Below are positions 8,991 to 17,620 of a stretch of 53,275 bases of DNA, in pieces (position 1 is the first letter of the stretch; the number at the start of each line of letters is the position of its first letter). The DNA is from Mesorhizobium amorphae (GTDB taxonomy: Bacteria > Pseudomonadota > Alphaproteobacteria > Rhizobiales > Rhizobiaceae), in assembly GCF_014843845.1 (NCBI RefSeq), contig NZ_JHQS01000054.1, positions 1 through 53,275 on the forward strand. Direction: 5' to 3'. Both the position numbers and the translations under genes were made by a program. The notes under the pieces were generated by a model. The model worked only from the letters and a program-made list of their open reading frames with translations. It had not been told where the DNA came from and made no database searches.

Positions 8991-9464
8991 GTGAATCATG
9001 AATCCGATCAGCTCGACGCCATCGATCGCAGCCTGCTGCGGCTGCTGCAGGAGGATGGGCGTCGCACCACGCTCGATCTCGCAGGCCGCGTCGGCCTGTC
9101 GCCGACCGGCACCAGTCAGCGGGTGAAGCGCCTCTTCCGGGACGGTTTCATCACCGCGGTCAGGGCCGTGCTCAATCCGCAAAAGATCGGCCGCGGCACG
9201 CTTGTCTTCATCGAAGTCAGGCTCGACCAGGCGGCACCGCATGTTTTCGACCGTTTCGCCGAAGCGGTGGCCAAGGCCCCGGAAGTGCTGGAATGCCATA
9301 TGGTCGTCGGCGGCTTCGACTATCTGGTCAAGGCGCGCATTTCGGAAATGGCCGCCTATCAGGATTTCCTCAAGCGCGTGATCCTGCCGCTGCCGGGTGT
9401 CAGGGAAACCCACACCTATGCGTCGATATCAGATGTGAAGCCGGACGCACTGCTGCCGGTGTGA
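8991..9464 (+). CDS. Lrp/AsnC-family transcriptional regulator
   Basis: A 157-residue regulator with an N-terminal helix-turn-helix (about 8-60, containing LDAIDRSLLRLLQEDGR and DLAGRVGLSPTGTSQRVKRL) and a C-terminal RAM/Lrp ligand-binding domain (about 70-150, with VLECHMVVGGFDYLVKAR). Lrp proteins form octamers around small effectors such as amino acids. GTG at 8991 is the start that gives the normal N-terminus; the ATG at 8998 is in another frame. It is divergent from the EamA exporter, its most likely target. It ends with a short Lys/Pro/Asp tail common in rhizobial members. Confidence 0.92.
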   Translation: MNHESDQLDAIDRSLLRLLQEDGRRTTLDLAGRVGLSPTGTSQRVKRLFRDGFITAVRAVLNPQKIGRGTLVFIEVRLDQAAPHVFDRFAEAVAKAPEVLECHMVVGGFDYLVKARISEMAAYQDFLKRVILPLPGVRETHTYASISDVKPDALLPV

Positions 9465-9535
9465 GACCGGACGGCTGAAGCCTGGCAACGCTTCAGCCCT
9501 TCAGACACGCCGGGAGGGCGTCACGTGCCGGCTCT

Positions 9536-9898
9536 TCAGGCCGCGGCATGGGATACTTCCGGCACCAGCGTCACATTCGCATCACCCCAGATTTTCAGGG
9601 CTGTGATCACCGGCTCCAGGCTCCGGCCGCGCGGCGTCAGGCTATACTCCACCTTCGGCGGTACCTCGGCATAGATCTTGCGGGTAATCAGCCCATCGGC
9701 TTCCAGTTCGCGAAGCTGGTTGGTCAGCATGCGCTGCGTGCAGTTCGGAATGCGTCGGCGTATCTCGTTGAAGCGAAGCGTGCCTTCGAAAAGGTGATAC
9801 AGCACGACGCCTTTCCACTTGCCGTCGATATAGCGCAGCGTTCCTTCCACCGTGCAGCCGGGGCTGCAATCGAATCGCTCATGGCGAATGCGCGGCAT
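9536..9898 (-). CDS. HxlR-family transcriptional regulator
   Basis: A 120-residue winged-helix regulator. It has the family pattern: Cys near the N-terminus (CSPGC), IDGKWKGVVLYHL, LRFNEIRRRIPNCTQRMLTNQLRELEADGLI and PPKVEYSLTPRG. HxlR proteins often sense electrophiles or aldehydes through such a cysteine, and repress nearby oxidoreductase genes. ATG 9898 follows AAAGGA by 6 bases; the frame extends upstream but without family similarity. It is divergent from the frameshifted zinc-type dehydrogenase gene, which fits that theme. Confidence 0.92.
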   Translation of the reverse strand: MPRIRHERFDCSPGCTVEGTLRYIDGKWKGVVLYHLFEGTLRFNEIRRRIPNCTQRMLTNQLRELEADGLITRKIYAEVPPKVEYSLTPRGRSLEPVITALKIWGDANVTLVPEVSHAAA

Positions 9899-9918
9899 GA
9901 CGGTATCCTTTTCGACAC

Positions 9919-9936
9919 TATGTGCTTTATATGTGC
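9919..9936. promoter_or_regulatory. Direct repeat TATGTGC-N4-TATGTGC, candidate HxlR operator
   Basis: Two identical heptamers begin 11 bases apart, about one helical turn, in the 112-base gap between the HxlR gene and the divergent dehydrogenase gene. The position fits an autoregulatory operator. Confidence 0.4.
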
Positions 9937-10010
9937 ATTCTTGCGCTTTACGAACATAATCCGCATCTCTGCCCCGGACAACGCTCAACAGCAATTGCGG
10001 AGAAACCAGA

Positions 10011-11023
10011 ATGCGCGCCGTCGGCTATCAGATACCAGCCCCCATCACCGATGAGGCCTCCCTCGTCGATATCGACCTGCCCAAGCCGGAGCCGAAAGGC
10101 CGTCAACTGCTGGTCGAGGTGAAGGCGATCTCGGTCAATCCGGTCGACACCAAGATACGGAAGAGCGCCAAACCCGAAGCCGGAAGCTGGCGCGTGCTTG
10201 GTTGGGACGCTGCCGGTCGGTCGTCGCCACGGGTTCGGACGCCAGCCTGTTCAAGCCCGGAGACGACGTTTTCTATTCCGGTGCGCTGGCGCCGCAAGGC
10301 ACTAATGCCGAGTTCCACCTCGTCGATGAGCGCCTTGTCGGCGGCAAGCCGAGCTCGCTCCACTATGCCGAGGCCGCGGCGCTGCCGCTGACTGCGATCA
10401 CCGCCTTTGAGGCGTTGTTCGACCGTCTTGACGTGAAGAAGCCTGTCATCGGCGCCGCAAATGCCATCCTGATCATCGGCGGCGCCGGCGGCGTCGGCTC
10501 GATTGCAATCCAGCTTGCGCGCCAACTGACCGACCTGACGGTGATCGCCACCGCATCAAGGCCTGAAACACGCGATTGGGTGCTCGGGCTTGGCGCCCAT
10601 CATATCGTTGATCATTCCAGGCCGCTCGCCGCCCAAGTCGCAACCCTCGGCATCGGCGCACCGGCCTTTGTTTTCTCGACCACCAACACTGACAGACACT
10701 TGGCCGAGATCGCCGAATTGATCGCTCCGCAGGGACGTTTCGGGTTGATCGACGACCCCCAGACGCTCGACATCAATCCGTTCAATCGCAAGAGCGTTTC
10801 GGTCCATTGGGAATTGATGTTCACCCGCTCGCTGTACGAGACGCAGGACATGGCCGCGCAGGGCGAGCATCTGAACGAACTGGCACGGCTGGTCGACGCC
10901 GGAACCATCCGCACCACCTTGGGCGAGACTTTCGGTCCTATCAATGCCGCCAATCTGAAGCGCGCCCATGCGCTGATCGAGACCGGCAAGGCCAAGGGCA
11001 AGATCGTGCTGGAGGGATTTTGA
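10011..11023 (+). pseudogene. Zinc-type alcohol dehydrogenase/quinone oxidoreductase, frameshifted
   Basis: Two reading frames together encode one medium-chain dehydrogenase/reductase of about 337 residues. The first frame runs from ATG 10011 to the motif VLGWDAAG (to about 10217); the rest, from VVATGSDASLFKPGDDVFYSG (about 10220) to the stop at 11023, is in another frame. The nucleotide-binding motif IIGGAGGVGSIAIQLARQL is intact in the second part. Spacing against the family consensus GxDAAGxVxxxG fits loss of one base near 10217-10220, in a CGGTCGGTCG stretch. It may be a true pseudogene or a sequencing error. It is divergent from, and probably controlled by, the HxlR regulator. Confidence 0.85.
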
Positions 11024-11032
11024 GGGGCGGCG

Positions 11033-11704
11033 CTATTTCCGCAGAAACGCCGCGATCTCCCTGAACACATTGACGAACATCGCTTCCGTCAAAACGCCGG
11101 TATTGGTGTTGTAGCGCGAGCAGTGATAGCTGGAGAGCAGCGTGACGGCGCCGACCTGCTGCTGTCCGCCATGCCGGAACGGATAGGCGACGACGCGCCC
11201 GCCCAGCGCCCGCACCGTCGACTGGTGCGCGATCGAGCCCAGCGCCAGCACGGCGCGCAGGTTCGAAAAGCGCGCGATGGTCGGCACCAGGAATGTCCGG
11301 CAGGTGGCGATCTCGGCGCCCACCGGCTTGTTTTCCGGCGGCACGCAGCGCACCGCATTGGTGATCGCGGTGCCGACGAGTTGCAGCCCGTCATCCGGCC
11401 GCGCCTTGAACTCGCCGCGTGCAAAACCGTGCGCGATCAGCGTCGAGTAGAGCAGGTCGCCGGCATAGTCGCCGGTGAAGGGGCGCCCCGTCCGGTTCGC
11501 GCCGCGCAGGCCCGGCGCCAGTCCGACGATCAAAAGCCTGACGGCATCCTCGCCTTCGGGCGGCAGGAAGGTCGGCACCGGCGCGTTGAACCAGGACGGC
11601 TCGCGTTGCCGCCAGTCGGCGATGAAATCATGCAGCCGCGGGCAGAGCGGGCAGTCGCGGCCCGGTTCGGGGGAGGAAGCGGCGACCAAGGCCGCCGCCG
11701 TCAA
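11033..11704 (-). CDS. Uracil-DNA glycosylase, family 5 (UDGb)
   Basis: Base-excision repair enzyme of 223 residues. Motif A reads LIVGLAPGLRGANRTGRPFTGD; the C-terminal motif is SSYHCSRYNTNTG in place of the HPSP of other families, which points to the UDGb type. Four cysteines (18, 21, 120, 135) fit a 4Fe-4S cluster. Family 5 enzymes remove uracil, and often hypoxanthine, from DNA. The start codon overlaps the stop of the upstream NYN-domain gene by four bases (ATGA), so the two are translationally coupled. Confidence 0.9.
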   Translation of the reverse strand: MTAAALVAASSPEPGRDCPLCPRLHDFIADWRQREPSWFNAPVPTFLPPEGEDAVRLLIVGLAPGLRGANRTGRPFTGDYAGDLLYSTLIAHGFARGEFKARPDDGLQLVGTAITNAVRCVPPENKPVGAEIATCRTFLVPTIARFSNLRAVLALGSIAHQSTVRALGGRVVAYPFRHGGQQQVGAVTLLSSYHCSRYNTNTGVLTEAMFVNVFREIAAFLRK

Positions 11705-12282
11705 AAATCGTCCTCGTCGACTTCGGCCGGCTCGGGCCGGCGCACCGGCCGCTCGGACGGATCGCGGCCGACTTCGTTCTTCAGTGTCATCAGGTCCATG
11801 AAATGATCGGCCTGGCGGCGCAGATCGTCGGAGATCATCGGCGGCTGCGAGGCCATGGTGGAGACGATCGAGACCTTGCGGCCGCGGCGCTGCAGCGCCT
11901 CGACCAGGGTGCGGAAGTCGCCATCGCCGGAGAAGATGACGTAGTGGTCGACGACATCGGCGAGTTCCAGCGCATCGACGGTCAGTTCGATGTCCATATT
12001 GCCCTTGATCTTGCGGCGGCCGGTCGAGTCGGTGAATTCCTTGGCCGGCTTGGTCACCACCTTGAAGCCGTTATAGTCGAGCCAGTCGATCAGCGGCCGG
12101 ATCGAGGAATATTCCTGATCCTCGACCAGCGCCGTGTAATAGTAGGCGCGCAGCAGATAGCCGCGCTTCTGGAAGCTCGACAAAAGCTTGCGATAGTCGA
12201 TGTCGAAACCCAGCGCCCGCGAGGTGGCGTAGAGATTGGCGCCGTCGATAAAAAGGGCGATTTTCTCACGAGGGTCGAACAT
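11701..12282 (-). CDS. NYN-domain (LabA/DUF88-type) predicted ribonuclease
   Basis: A 193-residue protein with a PIN-like NYN domain (about 5-160). Acidic metal-binding residues are visible: Asp13 in LFIDGANLY, Asp97 in GNMDIEL, and Asp120/Asp122 in SGDGDF. Such proteins are predicted or shown to be metal-dependent ribonucleases. A charged tail (about 165-193) ends in EVDEDDF. It precedes and overlaps the uracil-DNA glycosylase gene. ATG 12282 follows AAGGAAA. Its target RNA is unknown. Confidence 0.9.
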   Translation of the reverse strand: MFDPREKIALFIDGANLYATSRALGFDIDYRKLLSSFQKRGYLLRAYYYTALVEDQEYSSIRPLIDWLDYNGFKVVTKPAKEFTDSTGRRKIKGNMDIELTVDALELADVVDHYVIFSGDGDFRTLVEALQRRGRKVSIVSTMASQPPMISDDLRRQADHFMDLMTLKNEVGRDPSERPVRRPEPAEVDEDDF

Positions 12283-12597
12283 GGAAAAATTTCCTTTTCG
12301 AAAATGGGCGGTCGTCTAAATGCATGCGTGACTATCGGCCGGTCTCTAAAAATAGACCTTGTGGCCTTCCTTATCCGAGATAGCGCCAGTTTTACGGCAA
12401 ACCAAGCGGCGTTGCCGCATTGCAAGCAATTGTGATCGGTGCGCAATCGTCGCAGCCAGGCGCGTCGCCAGATCTGGTGCCGATCCGCCCTCCGCCCGGG
12501 TCAGGCGCCCGTATTGCCAAGAAGCTTGTATTTCGGCGGCGTTCGGGTTATGGACCGCGCCTGTTTTCCATCAAATCCAGGCTGAAAGGGGCAATTC
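12283..12597. other. 315-base gap upstream of rpoZ
   Basis: The gap separates the divergent NYN gene and rpoZ. I see one good promoter for rpoZ (12525-12553) and no convincing coding sequence. The first 120 bases beside the NYN gene are A+T-richer and probably hold its promoter. Confidence 0.5.
12525..12553 (+). promoter_or_regulatory. Putative sigma-70 promoter of rpoZ
   Basis: CTTGTA (12525-12530), a 17-base spacer and TTATGG (12548-12553) lie 45 bases before the rpoZ start codon. A GAAAGGGG ribosome binding site precedes that codon. Confidence 0.45.
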
Positions 12598-12999
12598 ATG
12601 GCCCGCGTAACCGTTGAAGATTGCATCGACAAGGTCGACAACCGCTTCGAGCTCGTGCTCCTGGCCGGCCACCGCGCCCGCCAGATCAGCCAGGGCGCGC
12701 AGATCACCGTGCCGCGCGACAACGACAAGAACCCGGTCATTGCGCTGCGCGAAATCGCCGACGAGACGCTGTCGCCCGACGACCTCAAGGAAGACCTGAT
12801 CCACTCGCTGCAGAAGCATGTCGAGGTCGACGAGCCGGAAGCCGACGGCGAGGTGATCGCCGACCAGACTGGCACCGCCGTTGCGGCGACCGATGCCGAC
12901 GACGCCGAGGACAACATCGCTTTCGACCGCATGACCGAGGAAGACCTGCTTGCCGGCATCGAAGGCCTGGTCCCGCCGGAAAAAAGCGACGACTATTGA
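12598..12999 (+). CDS. rpoZ: RNA polymerase omega subunit
   Basis: Omega (133 residues) stabilises the beta' subunit of RNA polymerase. The N-terminus MARVTVEDCIDKVDNRFELV and the following HRARQISQGA are the conserved family core. The long acidic C-terminal tail (about 65-133) is usual in alphaproteobacteria. It is followed by rsh, as in many bacteria where omega and ppGpp synthetase genes are neighbours; omega contributes to a ppGpp site on the polymerase in proteobacteria. Confidence 0.97.
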   Translation: MARVTVEDCIDKVDNRFELVLLAGHRARQISQGAQITVPRDNDKNPVIALREIADETLSPDDLKEDLIHSLQKHVEVDEPEADGEVIADQTGTAVAATDADDAEDNIAFDRMTEEDLLAGIEGLVPPEKSDDY

Positions 13000-13011
13000 T
13001 CTTCGCCGACG

Positions 13012-13038
13012 CTGCCGACACTTTCGCGTCGGCAGTTT
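13012..13038 (+). terminator. Stem-loop after rpoZ
   Basis: A perfect 8-bp stem (CTGCCGAC at 13012-13019 with GTCGGCAG at 13028-13035) and 8-base loop is followed by only TTTC. It may be a partial terminator setting the ratio of rpoZ to rsh transcript. Confidence 0.45.
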
Positions 13039-13110
13039 CGTGGCTATCTATGACATGCGCCGGATGCATATTCGGCGCATGATTCATTTCAGCACCGCGA
13101 GATCCCGCCC

Positions 13111-15339
13111 ATGATGCGTCAGTATGAGCTTGTCGAGCGCGTCCAGCGCTACAAGCCTGACGTCAACGAGGCGTTGCTCAACAAGGCCTACGTCTATGCC
13201 ATGCAGAAGCATGGCCATCAGAAGCGCGCCTCCGGCGATCCCTATTTCTCGCATCCGCTCGAAGTCGCCGCCATCCTCACCGAAATGCACATGGACGAGG
13301 CGACGATCGCCGTTGCCTTGCTGCACGATACGATCGAGGACACGACCGCGACCCGGGCCGAGATCGACGAACTGTTCGGCCCGGAAATGGGCAAGCTGGT
13401 CGAGGGCCTGACCAAGCTCAAGAAGCTCGACCTCGTCTCCAAGAAGGCCGAGCAGGCGGAGAATTTGCGCAAGCTGCTGCTGGCGATCTCGGAAGACGTG
13501 CGCGTGCTTCTGGTCAAGCTCGCCGACCGCCTGCACAACATGCGCACCCTCGACCATGTGCCGGAAGCCAAGCGCCTGCGCATCGCCGAGGAGACAATGG
13601 ACATCTATGCGCCGCTGGCCGGGCGCATGGGCATGCAAGGCATGCGCGAGGAGCTGGAAGAGATCGCCTTCCGCTACATCAATCCGGAAGCCTACCGCGC
13701 CGTCACCGCCAGGCTCGCCGAGATCTTCGAGCGCAACAAGGGCGTGCTGTCCGAGATCGAGAAGTCGCTGTCCACCCTGTTCGAAAAGCATGCGATCAAG
13801 GCCGGAGTGAAAAGCCGCCAGAAGAAGCCATGGTCGGTGTTCCGCAAGATGGAGGCCAAGGCGCTGTCCTTCGAGCAGCTGTCCGACATTTTCGGCTTCC
13901 GCGTCGTCGTCGATACGGTCGAGGACTGCTACCGCGCGCTCGGCGCCATCCACACCGCCTGGTCGATGGTGCCCGGCCGCTTCAAGGACTACATCTCGAC
14001 GCCGAAGCAGAACGACTACCGCTCGATCCACACCACCATCGTAGGGCCCTCGCGCCAGCGCGTCGAATTGCAGATCCGCACCCGCGAGATGAACAAGATC
14101 GCCGAATATGGCGTTGCCGCGCATTCGATCTACAAGGACACCGGCGGCAAGACGAACGGTGCCGCCCACGCGATCTCGAAGGAGACCAACGCCTATGCCT
14201 GGCTGCGGCGCACCATCGAGCAGCTGGCCGAAGGCGACAATCCCGAGGATTTCCTCGAGAACACCAAGCTGGAGCTGTTCCAGGACCAGGTGTTCTGCTT
14301 CACGCCCAAGGGCATGCTGATCGCGCTGCCGCGCGGCGCGACGCCCATCGACTTCGCCTATGCCGTGCACACCGATGTCGGCGACACCTGCGTCGGCGCC
14401 AAGGTCAACGGCCGCATCATGCCGCTGATGACCGAATTGAAGAACGGCGACGAGGTCGAGATCATCCGCTCCAAGGCGCAGGTGCCGCCGGCGGCCTGGG
14501 AATCGGTCGTCGTCACCGGCAAGGCGCGATCCGCCATCCGCCGTGCCACCAAGAACGCCATCCGCAAGCAATATTCGGGTCTCGGCGCCCGCATTCTCGA
14601 GCGTGCCTTCGAGCGCGCCGGCAAGAGCTTTACCAAGGAAGGCCTGAAGCCGGTGCTGCACCGGCTGGCGCGCAAGGACATCGAGGACGTGCTGGCCTCG
14701 GTCGGCCGCGGCGAGCTCGCCTCGACCGATGTCATGAAGGCGGTGTTCCCCGACTACAAGGACGAACGCGTCACCGTTGCCGCGCCCAAGCAGCGCGAGG
14801 AAGGCTGGTCGAAGATCCGCAATGCCGCCGGCATGCTGTTCCAGATCCCGGGCCGCGCGGCACGCAAGGACAAGGACCAGCCGCGGGACGGCGCCGTACC
14901 AATCCGCGGCGTGCGCGGCGACCTGCCGGTGCGCTTCGCGCCGGAAGGCGCGGTGCCCGGCGACCGCATCGTCGGCATTGTGCAGCCGGGAACCGGCATC
15001 ACCATCTACCCGATCCAGTCGCCGGCTCTGCAGGCCTTCGACGACCAGCCCGAGCGCTGGATCGACGTGCGCTGGGACATTGACGAGCGCACCAAGGAGC
15101 GGTTCCCGGCGCGCGTCTCGGTCACCGCCATCAACGCGCCGGGCTCGCTCGCCGACATCGCCCAGGTCGTTGCCTCCAACGACGCCAACATCCATACATT
15201 GTCGATGGTGCGCACCGCGCCCGACTTCACCGAAATGCTGATCGATCTCGAAGTCTGGGATCTGAAGCACCTCAACCGGCTGCTGTCGCAGCTCAAGGAC
15301 AATTCGAGCGTCAGCGATGCGCGGCGCGTCAATGGCTGA
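13111..15339 (+). CDS. rsh: Bifunctional (p)ppGpp synthetase/hydrolase, Rel/SpoT family
   Basis: The single RSH enzyme typical of Rhizobiales makes and degrades the alarmone (p)ppGpp. Domain order over 742 residues: HD hydrolase (about 25-190, with HPLEVA and HDTIEDT intact), synthetase (about 240-360, with IFGFRVVVDTVEDCYRALG and RFKDYISTPKQNDYRSIHT), TGS (about 390-455, with VFCFTPKG), helical/zinc-finger-like region, and C-terminal ACT (about 665-740). Both catalytic motifs are intact, so bifunctionality is expected. It follows rpoZ and precedes pyrE by 24 bases. In rhizobia such enzymes are needed for stringent response and symbiosis (family knowledge). Confidence 0.96.
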   Translation: MMRQYELVERVQRYKPDVNEALLNKAYVYAMQKHGHQKRASGDPYFSHPLEVAAILTEMHMDEATIAVALLHDTIEDTTATRAEIDELFGPEMGKLVEGLTKLKKLDLVSKKAEQAENLRKLLLAISEDVRVLLVKLADRLHNMRTLDHVPEAKRLRIAEETMDIYAPLAGRMGMQGMREELEEIAFRYINPEAYRAVTARLAEIFERNKGVLSEIEKSLSTLFEKHAIKAGVKSRQKKPWSVFRKMEAKALSFEQLSDIFGFRVVVDTVEDCYRALGAIHTAWSMVPGRFKDYISTPKQNDYRSIHTTIVGPSRQRVELQIRTREMNKIAEYGVAAHSIYKDTGGKTNGAAHAISKETNAYAWLRRTIEQLAEGDNPEDFLENTKLELFQDQVFCFTPKGMLIALPRGATPIDFAYAVHTDVGDTCVGAKVNGRIMPLMTELKNGDEVEIIRSKAQVPPAAWESVVVTGKARSAIRRATKNAIRKQYSGLGARILERAFERAGKSFTKEGLKPVLHRLARKDIEDVLASVGRGELASTDVMKAVFPDYKDERVTVAAPKQREEGWSKIRNAAGMLFQIPGRAARKDKDQPRDGAVPIRGVRGDLPVRFAPEGAVPGDRIVGIVQPGTGITIYPIQSPALQAFDDQPERWIDVRWDIDERTKERFPARVSVTAINAPGSLADIAQVVASNDANIHTLSMVRTAPDFTEMLIDLEVWDLKHLNRLLSQLKDNSSVSDARRVNG

Positions 15340-15363
15340 CAATCTTTTTAGGGACAAGGCAGG

Positions 15364-15942
15364 ATGAACACCGACGAAGTGCTGGGCATTTTCCGCGAGG
15401 CCGGCGCCGTTCTCGAAGGCCATTTCATCCTGACGTCGGGCCTGCGCAGCCCGGTCTTCCTGCAGAAGGCCCGCGTCTTCATGCATGCCGACAAGACCGA
15501 GCGCCTGTGCAGTGCGCTGGCCGAAAAGATCCGCAAGGGCGTGCCCGGCCGGATCGATTATGTCGTCGGCCCGGCGATCGGCGGACTGATCCCGGCCTAT
15601 GAGACCTCGCGCCATCTCGGCGCGCCGGCGATCTGGGTCGAGCGGGAAGGGGGCGAGTTCAGGCTGCGCCGCTTCGAGATCGCCAGGGGATCGCGCGTCG
15701 TCATCGTCGAGGACATCGTCACCACCGGCCTGTCGATCCGCGAGACCATCGACTGCCTGCGCGAACTTGGCGCCGAGGTGGTGGCGGCCGCCTGCATCAT
15801 CGACCGTTCGGCCGGCAAGACCGATGTCGGCGTCCCGCTGATCGCGCTGGCCGAGTATGAGGTTCCTGCCTATCCGGCCGACCGGCTGCCGCCCGAACTC
15901 GCCGCCATACCGGCCGTCAAGCCCGGCAGCCGCAACATCTGA
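15364..15942 (+). CDS. pyrE: Orotate phosphoribosyltransferase
   Basis: PyrE joins orotate to PRPP to make orotidine monophosphate in pyrimidine synthesis. It has 192 residues with the normal N-terminus (EVLGIFREAGAVLEGHFILTSG), the SPVFLQKA substrate segment, YVVGPAIGGLIPAYE and the PRPP loop VVIVEDIVTTGLS. It lies 24 bases after rsh, so it probably shares its transcript, coupling nucleotide supply and stringent-response genes. Confidence 0.96.
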   Translation: MNTDEVLGIFREAGAVLEGHFILTSGLRSPVFLQKARVFMHADKTERLCSALAEKIRKGVPGRIDYVVGPAIGGLIPAYETSRHLGAPAIWVEREGGEFRLRRFEIARGSRVVIVEDIVTTGLSIRETIDCLRELGAEVVAAACIIDRSAGKTDVGVPLIALAEYEVPAYPADRLPPELAAIPAVKPGSRNI

Positions 15943-16011
15943 TGTCGTCCATGTACGAAAACAATCACTTGAGCGGGTCGCCTGAATACGCGCGCTGTCC
16001 GCGACGCCGTG

Positions 16012-16392
16012 ATGATCGCCGGCATCGACCATTTCGTGCTGACGGTCCGCTCGGTGGATGACACATGTGACTTCTACCAACGTGTGCTTGGCATGAAGCG
16101 CCACGACGAGCCGAACCGGCCGACGGCGTTGCTCTTCGGATCGCAGAAGATCAACCTGCATCAGGTGGACCACACCTTCGAGCCGAAGGCCAAGGCGCCG
16201 ACAGCTGGCGCCGGCGATTTCTGCCTCGTTGTCGCCCGGCCGCTCGCCGAGATATGCACCAGCCTGGCAGTCAACGGCGTCGCCGTCGAAGTCGGCCCGG
16301 TCGAGCGTACCGGCGCCCAAGGCCCGATGATGTCCGTCTACTTTCGCGATCCGGACGGCAACCTCGTCGAGGTCAGCGAGTATTTGAAGTAG
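16012..16392 (+). CDS. VOC (glyoxalase/dioxygenase fold) family protein
   Basis: A 126-residue single VOC-fold protein. It starts with the family pattern IDHFVLTVRSVDDTCDFYQRVLGM and ends with YFRDPDGNLVEVSEYL; the metal-binding positions (His near the N-terminus, His in NLHQ, Glu in LVEVSE) are present. The reaction is not predictable; relatives are annotated as glyoxalase- or virulence-type (YwkD/GloA-like) proteins. ATG 16012 is preceded in frame by GTG 16009, either could be used. It lies 69 bases after pyrE in the same direction. Confidence 0.87.
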   Translation: MIAGIDHFVLTVRSVDDTCDFYQRVLGMKRHDEPNRPTALLFGSQKINLHQVDHTFEPKAKAPTAGAGDFCLVVARPLAEICTSLAVNGVAVEVGPVERTGAQGPMMSVYFRDPDGNLVEVSEYLK

Positions 16393-16548
16393 CCGCTTCG
16401 GCTCACCCCCTCAGTTGTTCTTCGGCCGGCGCGTCGCTATATCAAAGTCGTTGTTGCCTTTAGGGCCTCAAAGCGCAAGATATGATGGTGGCGCCCCGGC
16501 CGGGATGGCCGTAGTTGCCGGCGTTGATAAATCAGGAACTGGAACAGA

Positions 16549-17133
16549 GTGCTTTTTCGACGCCGCGAGCCTGATGGCCTTTTGGAGCGGGTGCGTACCT
16601 ATCTGTGGCCGCGCCGCTCGTTCTCTCGTTCGCTGCAGTATTTCTCCAAGCGTATCCTCCGGCTGAAGGCCACGCCGCACGCGGTCGCCGCCGGTGTCTC
16701 GGCCGGTGTCTTCGCCTCGTTCTTCCCGCTCGGCTTTCACTTCGTCATCGCCGCCGTGCTTTGCTGGGTGATCGCCGGCAATCTGGTGGCTGCCGCGCTC
16801 GGCGCGGTGTTCTTCGGCAATCCGCTGACCTTCCCACTGCTGTGGGGCGCATCCTGGGAGACCGGCAAGCTGATCCTGCACGAACACCTGCCAAAGCATG
16901 GGCCACCTGAGCATCTTGGCGAAATGATGCACACGCTTTCGTTTGCGAGGTTGTGGCACCCGGTGCTGGAGCCGATGCTGATCGGCGCCGTACCGCTCGG
17001 CCTGGTCTTCGGGTTTGTGTTCTACGGCATCACCCGCTGGGGCATGACTGTCTTTCGCGAGCAACGGAAGAGGCGCATGGACGAGCGGGCGCAGAAGGCC
17101 AGGCACGGCGGACGGGAAGTTCCCGCGGCATGA
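16549..17133 (+). CDS. DUF2062 membrane protein
   Basis: A 194-residue protein with a basic N-terminus (RRREPDGLLERVRTYLWPRR), then three or so hydrophobic segments (about 45-100 and 135-160) and a charged C-terminus. The segment ATPHAVAAGVSAGVFASFFP followed by FFGNPLTFPLLW is the DUF2062 signature. The function is unknown. The start is GTG 16549. Its stop overlaps the acpS start by four bases, and the same gene order precedes acpS in many rhizobia, suggesting a link to the envelope or lipid genes that follow. Confidence 0.88.
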   Translation: MLFRRREPDGLLERVRTYLWPRRSFSRSLQYFSKRILRLKATPHAVAAGVSAGVFASFFPLGFHFVIAAVLCWVIAGNLVAAALGAVFFGNPLTFPLLWGASWETGKLILHEHLPKHGPPEHLGEMMHTLSFARLWHPVLEPMLIGAVPLGLVFGFVFYGITRWGMTVFREQRKRRMDERAQKARHGGREVPAA

Positions 17134-17543
17134 TCATCGGCATCGGCAGCGACCTGATCGATATCAGACGCATCGAGAAGTCGCTGGAGCGCCATGGCCA
17201 GCGCTTCATCCAGCGCATCTACACCGAGGTCGAGCAGGCGCGTTCCGAAGCTCGTCACGGGCGCGCCGCCTCCTATGCCAAGCGCTTCGCCGCCAAGGAG
17301 GCCTGCGCCAAGGCGCTGGGCACCGGTCTGGCGCAAGGCGTGTTCTGGCGTGACATGGGCGTCGTCAACCTTGCCAGTGGCAAGCCGACCATGGCACTGA
17401 CCGGGGGGGCTGCCGCCAGGCTGGACAAGATCCTGCCGGAAGGACACCGCGTGGCAATCCACCTCACCATCACCGATGATTTTCCGCTTGCTCAAGCCTT
17501 TGTGATCATTGAGGCGTTGCCCGTCGAACAAGCGCCACATTGA
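17130..17543 (+). CDS. acpS: Holo-[acyl-carrier-protein] synthase
   Basis: AcpS transfers 4'-phosphopantetheine from CoA to acyl carrier proteins, needed for fatty acid synthesis. The 137 residues show the two magnesium/CoA motifs: GIGSDLIDIRRIEK (Asp8) and AKRFAAKEACAKALGTG (Glu57). ATG 17130 overlaps the DUF2062 stop (ATGA). The reading frame continues upstream inside DUF2062, but the family starts at MIIGIG. lepB follows after 77 bases. Confidence 0.96.
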   Translation: MIIGIGSDLIDIRRIEKSLERHGQRFIQRIYTEVEQARSEARHGRAASYAKRFAAKEACAKALGTGLAQGVFWRDMGVVNLASGKPTMALTGGAAARLDKILPEGHRVAIHLTITDDFPLAQAFVIIEALPVEQAPH

Positions 17544-17620
17544 TTGCATCTGACCACCGGCATGACGTTGCCCAGCGCGCGCCGAGACTCTATACCATCC
17601 AACGCACAATCGAGGACGAC

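Noticed and set aside
13084..16320. A 1078-codon open frame on the minus strand opposite rsh, pyrE and the VOC gene
   Set aside because: It is antisense to three well-supported genes and its residues mirror their codons. In G+C-rich DNA, long frames arise opposite real genes.
17540..17620. A 27-residue N-terminal extension of LepB
   Set aside because: It has no family similarity and precedes the membrane helix; ATG 17621 has a better ribosome binding site.
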